A DNA stretch of 15,169 nt. Origin: Spirochaetota bacterium. Lineage in GTDB: Bacteria; Spirochaetota; Leptospiria; Turneriellales; Turneriellaceae. The notes below the pieces were generated by a model. That model did not search any database. It saw only the letters and a program-made list of their open reading frames with translations, and was not told where the DNA came from. The stretch is from contig CAUJII010000093.1 in assembly GCA_963205035.1 (NCBI GenBank), positions 1 through 15,169 of the forward strand, read 5' to 3'. The first letter of the stretch is position 1. Every line of letters starts with the position of its first letter. The translations under genes and the position numbers were made by a program. Shown in pieces: positions 1 to 7,024 of the stretch.

Positions 1-57
1 AAAATGTTTAAGAAAGATAAGCCTTCTGCGGACGAAAAAAAAGGCGGTGAAAAATGA
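1..57 (+). CDS. pntAB: NAD(P) transhydrogenase alpha subunit, small membrane part (C-terminal end only)
   Basis: Only the last 18 codons are in the window, reading KMFKKDKPSADEKKGGEK and then TGA at 55-57. The stop overlaps the pntB start in an ATGA arrangement (54-57), as expected for translational coupling. In organisms with a split alpha subunit, the gene directly before pntB encodes the short membrane domain II protein, which ends in a charged tail after its last membrane helix; a Met-Phe-Lys-Lys stretch followed by a polar tail fits this. The identity is inferred mainly from position, because no conserved domain is visible. It could instead be the end of a fused pntA. Confidence 0.7.
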   Translation, partial: KMFKKDKPSADEKKGGEK

Positions 58-1490
58 TTCCTAATTATTTCCATCAACTCTTTCTCTCTTTCGGCGACGA
101 CCAGGACATCAAGCTCGTCATCGGAATAGCATACCTCATCGCCTCGGTCATGTTCATCATGGGGCTCAAGTACTTGAGCTCTCCACGCACAGCAAGACGC
201 GGTATGTTCATGGCTGAAGGCGGGATGGCTCTTGCTATCGTAACAACGCTACTTGACCAACACATAGTTAGTCTCGAGTGGATTATCTTAGGTCTTGTCA
301 TCGGTTCGGTTGCAGGCTATATTATGCTGCTTTATACGCCGATGACTGCAATGCCGCAGCGGACGGCTCTCTCGCATGCGTTTGGCGCTCTTGCAGCGGG
401 CCTCGTGGGTGTGACTAAGTATTACACAGGGCATGTCAAACTCGACGACCACGGCCTTATGGTGGCCATCGGTCTCGAAGTCATCTTGGGCGGTCTCACA
501 TTTACGGGCTCGATGATTGCGTTTATGAAGCTCCAGGGGACTATCAAAGGTGCGCCGGTCCGCTATCCGGGTCAGAATTTAGTGAACTTTGTGACGATTG
601 CCGTCCTCTTGGGCTCTTTCGGCTACCTTATCTATGAACCGGGCGCATCGACTCTCTTCTATGTTCTTGCGGTTGTTTCTCTCGTTTTTGGAGTAAGCCT
701 TGTTTTGCCGATTGGCGCAGCAGATATGCCAGTCGTCATGTCACTCTTGAATGCATACGCCGGTCTTGCGGGTGCTGCAACGGGTTTTGCATTAGACAAT
801 AACGTACTCATTATCGCGGGTGCACTCGATGGTGCATCGGGGGTCATTCTTTCAATCATCATGACCAAAGCGATGAACCGATCGATGACGAACGTTCTTT
901 TTGGTGGCTTTGGTTCTACAGCAGTCGCCACAGAGGCGCACGAAGTGACGGGTTCGATCAAGAATCAATCTCCAGAAGAGGCGGCTGCAATTCTCGATAT
1001 CGCAGAATCGGTTATTATCGTTCCGGGATACGGAATGGCGGTTTCACAAGCGCAGCATAGCTCAAAAAAACTCGCCGACTATCTTATCAAGAAGGGCAAG
1101 AAGGTCCGCTTTGCAATCCATCCGGTTGCAGGCCGCATGCCTGGGCACATGAACGTTCTCTTGGCCGAAGCGGGTGTCGACTATGACCTCTTGTGCGACA
1201 TGGAACACATCAACGACGACTTCCCAACGACCGACGTTTCGATTGTCATCGGTGCAAACGACGTCGTCAACCCTGCGGCAAAAGAAGATAAGTCGAGCCC
1301 CATCTATGGCATGCCGATTTTGAATGTCGACAATTCGCGCACAGTCATGGTCTTGAAGCGAGGCATGAGTCCTGGCTTCTCGGGGATTGAAAACGAACTC
1401 TTCTACAAAGACAACTGTGTGATGGTGTTTGGCGACGCGAAGAAAACACTCGACAGCTTTGTTGTGAGCTTGCAAGAACTCGACGCGTAA
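54..1490 (+). CDS. pntB: NAD(P) transhydrogenase subunit beta
   Basis: Encodes 478 residues, close to the usual length of PntB. The protein is the proton-translocating inner-membrane subunit that couples proton flow to hydride transfer from NADH to NADP+, making NADPH. Residues 1-270 hold many hydrophobic helices, including SHAFGALAAGLVGV with His108 at the place of the proton-channel His91 of E. coli PntB, and GAADMPVVMSLLNAYAGLAG (221-240). Residues 300-478 form the soluble NADP(H)-binding domain III: GYGMAVSQAQH (325-335), HPVAGRMPGHMNVLLAEA (356-373), VIGANDVVNPAA (398-409) and KRGMSPGFSGIENELFY (435-451). The ATG overlaps the upstream stop, so translation is probably coupled to pntAB. 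The stop lies 12 bp from the end of the convergent lipB gene. Confidence 0.97.
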   Translation: MIPNYFHQLFLSFGDDQDIKLVIGIAYLIASVMFIMGLKYLSSPRTARRGMFMAEGGMALAIVTTLLDQHIVSLEWIILGLVIGSVAGYIMLLYTPMTAMPQRTALSHAFGALAAGLVGVTKYYTGHVKLDDHGLMVAIGLEVILGGLTFTGSMIAFMKLQGTIKGAPVRYPGQNLVNFVTIAVLLGSFGYLIYEPGASTLFYVLAVVSLVFGVSLVLPIGAADMPVVMSLLNAYAGLAGAATGFALDNNVLIIAGALDGASGVILSIIMTKAMNRSMTNVLFGGFGSTAVATEAHEVTGSIKNQSPEEAAAILDIAESVIIVPGYGMAVSQAQHSSKKLADYLIKKGKKVRFAIHPVAGRMPGHMNVLLAEAGVDYDLLCDMEHINDDFPTTDVSIVIGANDVVNPAAKEDKSSPIYGMPILNVDNSRTVMVLKRGMSPGFSGIENELFYKDNCVMVFGDAKKTLDSFVVSLQELDA

Positions 1491-1502
1491 GAGATTGCGC
1501 GT

Positions 1503-2540
1503 TTAGTAGGTCTCAAGCCAACCATAAACCGGCGGCATTCCAATGTCTGCCGCTGGGTTTTCTTTAAGCTGGCTTTGTACATTTTTTAAGTAAAGAATAA
1601 AGTCGGATTGATTCTCTAAAAACAATATATTCTCCGATGCTGCGAATTTTTCAAGAGCTTTCGTCAAGAGTGAATACCCGCCGTCTGAACCGGGTGCGGT
1701 GAATTTTTTGTAATACGCCATTGCCGTCTGAATGAGACCGTGGAAAAAAGTCCGTAGATCCCCCTTCTCCATGACATGCCAATAGAGTTCCCAAATTTCG
1801 TGGGACTCCCAATAGCGGCGTTCATGGAACGCGAGCCAACCGAGTTTCATCCCTAAACGCCAGTCGCTCAAATCGTATTCCATTTCGTAGCGCTCTCGAA
1901 AGAGATTCTTGTCTAAAGGAATGCACTTGCGCTCAAGAAGCATCGCAAACACATCGAACACTTCTTCACTCGTCGGTTGTGGGTCGGGAGCAAACGCGGC
2001 CAAATTGGACATCGGAATAGTTAGTCCACACGAATGGATTGGCGAAAAATCGGCGAGAGAATTTGCAATATTCATTGAAACGCCGTGATAGACAGTGCGC
2101 TTTTTTAGTCCCAAACCCACGAATGCAATTTTTCCTTTCGACGTAAATACACCGCTCGCATTGGGTTTGAGGTTTGCAGGCACACCGAAGCGTAGAAAGG
2201 TTTCAGCCATCGTCGCTTCGAGAACGCGGACAAACCGCTCTAACCCACCCCTCAATGCGTCCAAAGGGAAGCAAAAGTAGACAACCAGTTGCCCGGGGTT
2301 GTGTAGCGTCACCGAGCCGCCGCGCCTTGCACTCACGACTTCGATTTTATCGTCTAAAATGTCGTGTGCTTCCGTCTTGAGTCCTTTGGTATAGACGAGC
2401 GGGTGCTCTAACCCCCAAAAATATGCGGTTTGCGGTGGCATTTTTTGAATCTGTTCTTCCATGAGCGATAGGGCTTCGGAGTACGGGATTAATCCCAAAA
2501 AAGTTTTTTCAATTTTCAAATGTTCTGTTAATAGATGCAT
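1503..2540 (-). CDS. lipB: Octanoyltransferase LipB fused to a C-terminal DUF309 domain
   Basis: Encodes 345 residues, about 120-130 more than a typical LipB. Residues 1-205 are LipB, which moves octanoyl groups from acyl carrier protein to lipoyl domains in lipoate synthesis. Seen are RRGGSVTLHNPGQLVVYF (72-89), GKIAFVGLGLKK (136-147) with the catalytic-type Lys137, YHGVSMNIA (151-159), and HSCGL with the nucleophile-position Cys171. Residues 225-325 look like DUF309: LAFHERRYWESHEIWELYW (236-254) carries the family HxxxxxxxHExxE pattern (His239, His247, Glu248, Glu251), followed by FFHGLIQTAMAYYKK (265-279). DUF309 is a small helical family of unknown role. I see no stop or frameshift between the parts, so this is one fused ORF. 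A weak AAAGG lies about 12 nt before the ATG. No lipA is visible nearby. Confidence 0.92.
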   Translation of the reverse strand: MHLLTEHLKIEKTFLGLIPYSEALSLMEEQIQKMPPQTAYFWGLEHPLVYTKGLKTEAHDILDDKIEVVSARRGGSVTLHNPGQLVVYFCFPLDALRGGLERFVRVLEATMAETFLRFGVPANLKPNASGVFTSKGKIAFVGLGLKKRTVYHGVSMNIANSLADFSPIHSCGLTIPMSNLAAFAPDPQPTSEEVFDVFAMLLERKCIPLDKNLFRERYEMEYDLSDWRLGMKLGWLAFHERRYWESHEIWELYWHVMEKGDLRTFFHGLIQTAMAYYKKFTAPGSDGGYSLLTKALEKFAASENILFLENQSDFILYLKNVQSQLKENPAADIGMPPVYGWLETY

Positions 2541-2572
2541 AGATACTACGTGCCTTTAGACCGCGCCCTGCG

Positions 2573-2608
2573 ACTCTCTACCCCCTTTGCGAAAGGGGAG
2601 TAGAGAGT
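2573..2608. repeat. Long imperfect palindrome between ssb and lipB
   Basis: The left arm (2573-2588) and right arm (2592-2608) pair over 16 bp with one bulged A (2599) and a 3-nt loop (2589-2591). It lies in the 103-bp gap between ssb and lipB, both on the minus strand, so it would be transcribed in any ssb-lipB read-through mRNA. No T-run follows on either strand (read as minus-strand RNA, the stem is followed by CGCAGGGCGCGG), so it is not a standard intrinsic terminator. It could be a REP-like element, an mRNA stability or processing hairpin, or a remnant of a small mobile palindrome. No second copy is visible in this window. Confidence 0.75.
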
Positions 2609-2643
2609 AAAGGGACTTGCGGCATGTGTCAGCAAGATGGGCG

Positions 2644-3012
2644 TTACGCTGCCTCGCGCACGTAATCGGGTTCGGGGCGACGCTTGAGATCGCTCACGAC
2701 GATGCCGCGTGCGATAATGCGGAAAGTCGAACGTGGTTTGTTTTCTGCATCGCGCCAGCGGAACTGCTTCAGGCTCCCTTTCACGATTATCTCCATCCCC
2801 TTGCGCAGACGCGGCGCGTGGAAGTCGGCGAGTTTCTCCCATGCTTCGACATCGATGAAATTCGCAGTGCTACCTTGATCGTCTGTTTTCGAGAGCGTGT
2901 TATACGCAAACGGAAACGACATGACGAGCTTGCCGTTTGTCGTGGTTTTGAGCGTGGGGTCTTTGACAAGGCGACCTACGAATTGTTGGATGTTCATTGT
3001 TCTGTTGTACAT
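2644..3012 (-). CDS. ssb: Single-stranded DNA-binding protein, short form without acidic tail tip
   Basis: Encodes 122 residues; typical SSBs have 150-180. It is an OB-fold protein that coats single-stranded DNA in replication and repair. The order MNIQQFVGRLVKDPTLK (6-22), GKLVMSFPFAYN (27-38), ANFIDVEAWEKLADFHAPRL (50-69), KGMEIIVKGSLKQFRWRD (71-88) and STFRIIARGIVVSDLK (95-110) matches the SSB core. The chain ends in RRPEPDYVREAA: there is no Gln/Gly/Pro linker and no DDDIPF-type tip, and the next 100 bp hold no Asp-rich reading frame that a frameshift could have cut off. The upstream ATG (3010-3012) is chosen because AGAGG sits 5 nt before it; Met6 (2995-2997) would fit the usual N-terminus better but has no ribosome-binding site. 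Confidence 0.9.
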   Translation of the reverse strand: MYNRTMNIQQFVGRLVKDPTLKTTTNGKLVMSFPFAYNTLSKTDDQGSTANFIDVEAWEKLADFHAPRLRKGMEIIVKGSLKQFRWRDAENKPRSTFRIIARGIVVSDLKRRPEPDYVREAA

Positions 3013-3316
3013 TTTTCCTCTTTGCCCTTGCGGGCTCTTTTTTTTATTTGAGGGATTTTTGCCCCTCTATATATTAAATACCCAGAAACATGGTTTTTTT
3101 CTCACCAAAATTGAATTTTTTTTCAAAAACCGAAAAAAAGTGCAAAAAATGACAAATTTCTGCGTATCTCGCTCTATTTTTACCAACAAAGGTGGTATTT
3201 AGACCTTGAATTTGCAAGAGCAGCGAATTCTAAGGAGGCTCCTTGTCGGAAGGTCGAGCCGCTTTTATTCTTGACGAAACGCAAATTTGCATATATATTA
3301 TTCACAGCTCACCGGT
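3013..3316. other. Divergent intergenic region between ssb and bolA
   Basis: This is 304 bp between two divergently transcribed genes. Next to ssb, minus-strand RNA would form a small hairpin with GCCC/GGGC arms and a GCAA tetraloop (3024-3035) just before the ssb ribosome-binding site. 3036-3180 is very A/T rich, with several runs of 6-8 T or A and the palindrome TTGAATTTTTTTTCAA near 3111. 3232-3260 holds an AAGGAGG sequence and a weak GGCTC/GAGCC hairpin (3237-3241 with 3256-3260). The bolA promoter closes the region (3271-3299). A promoter for ssb must lie here; TTTAATATATAG, read on the minus strand around 3068-3082, could supply a -10 box, but I cannot fix a -35. Confidence 0.6.
3271..3299 (+). 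promoter_or_regulatory. Sigma70-type promoter of the bolA-grx-gsh operon
   Basis: TTGACG (3271-3276) and TATATT (3294-3299) are separated by exactly 17 bp, a close match to the sigma70 consensus. Transcription would begin about 3305-3307, leaving only about 10-12 nt before the bolA ATG at 3317. It is the only good promoter seen upstream of the seven-gene block that follows. Confidence 0.75.
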
Positions 3317-3568
3317 ATGGTTCAAGCGCACGAAATCCAGGAAATTATTAGCTCCGGGCTTCCTCATGCACGCGTTTTGGTCTCAGACCCCATGCAAGAC
3401 GGCACGCATTTGCAAGCGGTTGTCGCATCCGAACATTTTGTGGGATTACCCCTGATAAAACAGCATAAAATGGTGATGGATACAGTGCGTGAAGTTCTCG
3501 AAGACCGTTTGCATGCATTGCAACTAAAGACCATGACCCTTGAAGAGTTTGATAAGGAATTTACATGA
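3317..3568 (+). CDS. bolA: BolA/IbaG family protein
   Basis: Encodes 83 residues from ATG 3317, the size of E. coli IbaG rather than the longer BolA. BolA proteins bind a shared [2Fe-2S] cluster with monothiol CGFS glutaredoxins and act in Fe-S handling and stress responses. Diagnostic parts are DGTHLQAVVASEHFVGLPLIKQHKMV (28-53, quoted here as DGTHLQAVVASEHF then VGLPLIKQHKMV) and HALQLKTMT (66-74), whose His66 is at the conserved cluster-ligand position. Upstream TTG codons would fall inside the promoter, so ATG 3317 is the start; no Shine-Dalgarno sequence is near, and the leader is only about 10 nt. The stop overlaps the glutaredoxin start by 4 bp, which agrees with the two products forming one complex. 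Confidence 0.92.
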   Translation: MVQAHEIQEIISSGLPHARVLVSDPMQDGTHLQAVVASEHFVGLPLIKQHKMVMDTVREVLEDRLHALQLKTMTLEEFDKEFT

Positions 3569-3876
3569 CAAAAGACGAGATGAAAGTCCAGATAGAAAAA
3601 GACGTGAAAGAAAACCCCATCGTTCTCTATATGAAGGGAACAAAAGATTTTCCACAATGCGGCTTTTCGGCGCGGGTCGTTCAAATCTTAAACCAGTATA
3701 ACACCCCCTATGTCACGCGCGATGTCTTAGCAGATCCAGTGCTGCGCGAATCAATAAAAGAATTTTCACAATGGCCGACACTCCCACAACTTTATGTGAA
3801 GGGCGAGTTCATCGGTGGTTGTGACATCGTGACTGAAATGGCACAAAAAAACGAATTAGCGCCGCTTTTGACTTAG
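3565..3876 (+). CDS. grxD: Monothiol glutaredoxin, CGFS type (Grx4 family)
   Basis: Encodes 103 residues, standard for the bacterial Grx4/GrxD class. The active site is CGFS (Cys32 to Ser35) with the glutathione-contacting Lys24 in MKGT. WPTLPQLYVKGEFIGGCDI (70-88) holds the cis-Pro and glutathione-binding parts. These proteins carry a glutathione-ligated [2Fe-2S] cluster and pass it to targets or share it with BolA proteins; they are poor dithiol reductases. The start codon sits in an ATGA overlap with bolA, with AAGGAA about 6 nt upstream. Glutathione synthesis genes follow after 27 bp, so the cofactor this protein needs is made by the same operon. Confidence 0.96.
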   Translation: MTKDEMKVQIEKDVKENPIVLYMKGTKDFPQCGFSARVVQILNQYNTPYVTRDVLADPVLRESIKEFSQWPTLPQLYVKGEFIGGCDIVTEMAQKNELAPLLT

Positions 3877-3903
3877 ATATCCAACGCTTAAAACGGAGCC
3901 CCT

Positions 3904-5136
3904 TTGCTTCAAGAAAAAATTTTATCGCATGCCGCAAGGCTCGAAGAGTGGCTCTATTCACTCGAAAAAAATCCGCCGCTTTTTATGTCTGCTGACATTC
4001 GAAACGCTGGCTACAAAATTTCCTCGATTGACGCAAATCTCTACCCGGCGGGTTTCAATAATTTAGACGGAAGTTATTCAGACCTCGCCGCAGCAGAACT
4101 CAGGAAGGCGTTGGAGAACTCCCAAGTTCCGGCGGGCTCAAACCTTCTCCTTGTTTCAGAAGAGCATACGCGGAATCTTTTTTATCTCGAAAATATTCAT
4201 GCGCTCAAAAGTTTGCTTGAGAAGGCGGGGTATTCCGTCGAAGCGAGCACGCAGTTTCTTGTCGAAGGTGTCGACTACACAGACGGATTTCTCTCTCTGC
4301 AATCGGCAACAGGCAAAGAAGTTCAGCTCTTGTCTCCAGAAAGAGCGCAAGAAAAATTGTCGAGCTTTCAAGCCATCATCATGAACCACGACTCGTCGGC
4401 CGGTAGCGCCGAGTGGATTCAAAATGCGGCAATTCCTGTTCTGCCGCCTTGGCAGGCAGGTTGGCATTACCGCAGCAAGGCATGCCATTTTTTCCATTAC
4501 CGCGAACTCATCGAAGAGGCGTCTATAATCATCGGCGTCGATCCATGGTTCTTGGCTCCGCTCTACCGCGCCATCAGCGATGTAGATATCAACGCTGACC
4601 AATCGCGCGAAGCAATAGCAACGCAAGCAGATCATCTACTGACTGAAATTGCGGCAAAATATAAAGAACACGGCATCGACGAGAAACCGTTTGTCTTTCT
4701 CAAATCGGACCACGGCACGTATGGAATGGCGATGCTCTCCTTCGAGAGCTCACGGGAAATTGTCGATTTGAACCGAAAGGAAAAAAATAAACTTTTCAAA
4801 GGCAAAAGCTCTGTCGTCGTGAAAGACTATCTTCTTCAAGAGGGAATTCCCACAGTGCGCAAAATGGAAAACCATTTTGCCGAAAATGTCGTCATGTTGT
4901 CCGGCAACCGCTTCATCGGAACCTTCGCTCGTGCGAACGAGCAGAAAGATGCGCGCACGAGCCTCAATAGCACGGGAATGTATTTCAAGAAGATTCCGCT
5001 CGCTGACTCTGCCAACGATGCGACTCGCGTTGCTGTTCTCGTCACACGAATCGCCGGCATTGCGCTCCAGCGCGAAATCGAGGAACTCGTTGCCGGTGCG
5101 CGGCCCAGAATGAGTGTGCCGGCAACACACCCATGA
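3904..5136 (+). CDS. gshA: Glutamate-cysteine ligase (PF08886-type GshA)
   Basis: Encodes 410 residues. It would join L-glutamate and L-cysteine with ATP, the first step of glutathione synthesis. It resembles the proteobacterial-type GshA family PF08886, distinct from E. coli GshA. Recognised parts are SIDANLYPAGFNNLDG (41-56), NHDSSAG (161-167), PPWQAGWHYRSKACHF (181-196), FLKSDHGTYGMAML (265-278), ENVVMLSGNRFIGTFAR (327-343) and TSLNSTGMYFKKIPL (352-366). The start is TTG at 3904, supported by GGAG (3895-3898) 5 nt upstream; no ATG lies in a better position. The stop overlaps gshB in an ATGA arrangement. Family assignment rests on recalled motifs and on the gshB neighbour, which I consider strong together. 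Confidence 0.9.
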   Translation: MLQEKILSHAARLEEWLYSLEKNPPLFMSADIRNAGYKISSIDANLYPAGFNNLDGSYSDLAAAELRKALENSQVPAGSNLLLVSEEHTRNLFYLENIHALKSLLEKAGYSVEASTQFLVEGVDYTDGFLSLQSATGKEVQLLSPERAQEKLSSFQAIIMNHDSSAGSAEWIQNAAIPVLPPWQAGWHYRSKACHFFHYRELIEEASIIIGVDPWFLAPLYRAISDVDINADQSREAIATQADHLLTEIAAKYKEHGIDEKPFVFLKSDHGTYGMAMLSFESSREIVDLNRKEKNKLFKGKSSVVVKDYLLQEGIPTVRKMENHFAENVVMLSGNRFIGTFARANEQKDARTSLNSTGMYFKKIPLADSANDATRVAVLVTRIAGIALQREIEELVAGARPRMSVPATHP

Positions 5137-6083
5137 ATTTTGCATTTCTAATCGATAGCCCGTCATCGCTTCACATCGAAAAGGACACCTCTTTTGCGCT
5201 CATGCTCGAAGCGCAGGCTCAGAAGCACAGTGTCTTTATTTTGGAGCGCGGCGATTTGACAATTAACGAGGGGCGGCTCTTTGCAACGCTCACCCAGGTT
5301 CGAGTCGACGATAATATAAATAAGCCGTTCGATTTTTTGGAGAAAAAAACACAAGATCTTGATTGTATCGATGTATTTTTTATCCGTACGGATCCCCCTT
5401 TTGATACCGAATATATTACCGACACTTGGTTCCTGTCGCATGGGGCGAACAAAAACAAAAAGCCGCTTGTCTTAAACAGCCCGCATGGTTTGCGCACGAT
5501 CAACGAAAAAATTTGGGCTACACAGTTTAAGGAATATACTCCCCCTACTCTTGTCACGTCGAAGTTCCATGAATTTGAAGCATTCTTAGAAGAGCACCGC
5601 GCCGTGGTTGCCAAACCCACCGATGGGTTTGGCGGCTCTCAAGTCTTTGTGTTGCGCTCTGGCGACCCAAACACGGCTGTCGTTTTTGAGACTCTCGCAG
5701 GCAGCGGACGATATGTCATCGTGCAACGCTATCTCGACGAAGCCAAGGCGGGCGACAAACGCATCCTGACGCTCGAAGGCGAGATTTTGGGTGCGGTCTT
5801 GCGCATGCACGGAGGCAAAGACCACCGAAATAATTTCGCAGCCGGTGGGAGCGCTCAAGAAACTGAGATTACCGAGCGCGAGCGAGAGATCTGCGAAGCG
5901 CTCAAACCACACCTCCAAGAGTTGGGAATTTTTTTAGCGGGCCTCGATTTTATCGGTGAACGTCTTATTGAGGTCAACGTAACGTCTCCAACGTGTTTAA
6001 GAGAAATGCAGCGTTACTATCCAGACAATTTGGCTAAGAAGATTATCGACGCCGCTGTCGCGAAGGCGGAAAAACAAAAATAA
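5133..6083 (+). CDS. gshB: Glutathione synthase
   Basis: Encodes 316 residues, the same length as E. coli GshB. It adds glycine to gamma-glutamylcysteine with ATP, the last step of glutathione synthesis, in the cytoplasm. The sequence follows E. coli GshB throughout: HIEKDTSFALMLEAQ (14-28), RTDPPFDTEYI (85-95), LVLNSPHGLRTINEKIW (112-128), VVAKPTDGFGGSQVF (158-172), an ATP-grasp glycine-rich loop, VQRYLDEAKAGDKRIL (197-212), NNFAAGGSAQ (233-242), and LDFIGERLIEVNVTSPTCLRE (271-291) with the Mg-binding Glu280 and Asn282. It is translationally coupled to gshA by a 4-bp overlap, and the next gene starts 5 bp after its stop. Confidence 0.97.
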   Translation: MNFAFLIDSPSSLHIEKDTSFALMLEAQAQKHSVFILERGDLTINEGRLFATLTQVRVDDNINKPFDFLEKKTQDLDCIDVFFIRTDPPFDTEYITDTWFLSHGANKNKKPLVLNSPHGLRTINEKIWATQFKEYTPPTLVTSKFHEFEAFLEEHRAVVAKPTDGFGGSQVFVLRSGDPNTAVVFETLAGSGRYVIVQRYLDEAKAGDKRILTLEGEILGAVLRMHGGKDHRNNFAAGGSAQETEITEREREICEALKPHLQELGIFLAGLDFIGERLIEVNVTSPTCLREMQRYYPDNLAKKIIDAAVAKAEKQK

Positions 6084-6088
6084 ATCCC

Positions 6089-7024
6089 ATGGCAAAACCC
6101 GTGTTCGCAATTGAAATTGAAGACTTACGCAAGACGTATGCAAGCTCCTTTGAAGCCTTAAAGGGTATCGACCTGAAAATCGAAAAAGGCGATTTCTTTG
6201 CGCTCTTGGGTCCGAACGGTGCGGGAAAATCGACGCTCATCGGAATCTTAACATCTCTCATTTTGAAGACGAGTGGCGTCACCCGCATCATGGGTGTCGA
6301 TACCGACAAAAACATGCCGCTTGCAAAATCGTATTTGGGGCTCGTGCCGCAAGAATATAACCTAAATATTTTTGAGACTCCGACACAAATTTTGACAAAC
6401 CAAGCAGGCTACTATGGGATTTTACCGAAGATTGCAAAACCACGCATAGAAAAATATCTCGGGGAGCTCGATCTCTTGGATAAAGCGCACTCGCCGACGC
6501 GCATGCTTTCGGGCGGAATGAAAAGACGCCTCATGATTGCGCGCGCTTTGGTGCACGAGCCCGCGATCCTCATCTTAGACGAACCGACGGCGGGTGTCGA
6601 TATCGAGCTTCGTAAACTCATTTGGAATTTTCTTACAGACCTAAACAAATCAGGAATAACGATTATTCTTACAACGCATTATCTCGAAGAAGCGGAAAGT
6701 TTATGCCGCAACATTGCGATCATCGACCAAGGGCGTATTATCGAAAACACCCGAATGCAAAATCTGCTTGCGAAGCTCAAAGAACAAACCTACATTGTCG
6801 AACTCGTAAAGCCCATGCGTAAAGAAATACGCCTAACGCATTTTCCTCTAAAGCGTATCGACGAAACGACGGTTGAAGTTTCTGTAAAACGCAGTCTTTC
6901 GATGGACAAACTCTTCAAAGATTTTGCCGCAAAAAAAATTGCCGTGCGGGGGATACGCGAAAAGGCGAACCGCTTAGAGCAGCTTTTTCTCGACATGACC
7001 AAAAAGGAGAAGCCCGTTGCGTAA
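6089..7024 (+). CDS. yadG: ABC-2 type transporter, ATP-binding protein (YadG-like)
   Basis: Encodes 311 residues; E. coli YadG has 308. It is the ATPase of an ABC-2 type exporter. Visible motifs are the Walker A GPNGAGKS (41-48), Q-loop Gln88 in LVPQEYNLN, signature LSGGMKRR (140-147), Walker B LILDEP (161-166), D-loop AGVD (168-171) and H-loop His197 in TTHYLEEAE. Residues 230-311 form the extra C-terminal domain typical of this subgroup. Only 5 bp separate it from gshB, and its last 8 bp overlap the permease gene. The substrate is not known for YadGH. Its place inside a glutathione operon may mean a thiol- or Fe-S-linked cargo, but that is inference only. Confidence 0.93.
   Translation: MAKPVFAIEIEDLRKTYASSFEALKGIDLKIEKGDFFALLGPNGAGKSTLIGILTSLILKTSGVTRIMGVDTDKNMPLAKSYLGLVPQEYNLNIFETPTQILTNQAGYYGILPKIAKPRIEKYLGELDLLDKAHSPTRMLSGGMKRRLMIARALVHEPAILILDEPTAGVDIELRKLIWNFLTDLNKSGITIILTTHYLEEAESLCRNIAIIDQGRIIENTRMQNLLAKLKEQTYIVELVKPMRKEIRLTHFPLKRIDETTVEVSVKRSLSMDKLFKDFAAKKIAVRGIREKANRLEQLFLDMTKKEKPVA

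Noticed and set aside
1483..1502. ACGCG/CGCGT hairpin between the convergent pntB and lipB stops as a two-way terminator
   Set aside because: Only 5 bp with a 10-nt loop and no real T-run on either strand.
3024..3047. GCCC/GGGC hairpin followed by a T-run on the + strand as a terminator
   Set aside because: No + strand gene lies upstream, and the stem is only 4 bp. On the minus strand it is better read as part of the ssb leader.
3243..3455. Reading frame starting at TTG 3243 behind a strong AAGGAGG (3232-3238)
   Set aside because: It lies upstream of and then overlaps the certain bolA gene in another frame, contains the bolA promoter, and its product has no recognisable pattern. The AAGGAGG is part of a small palindrome and may be chance.
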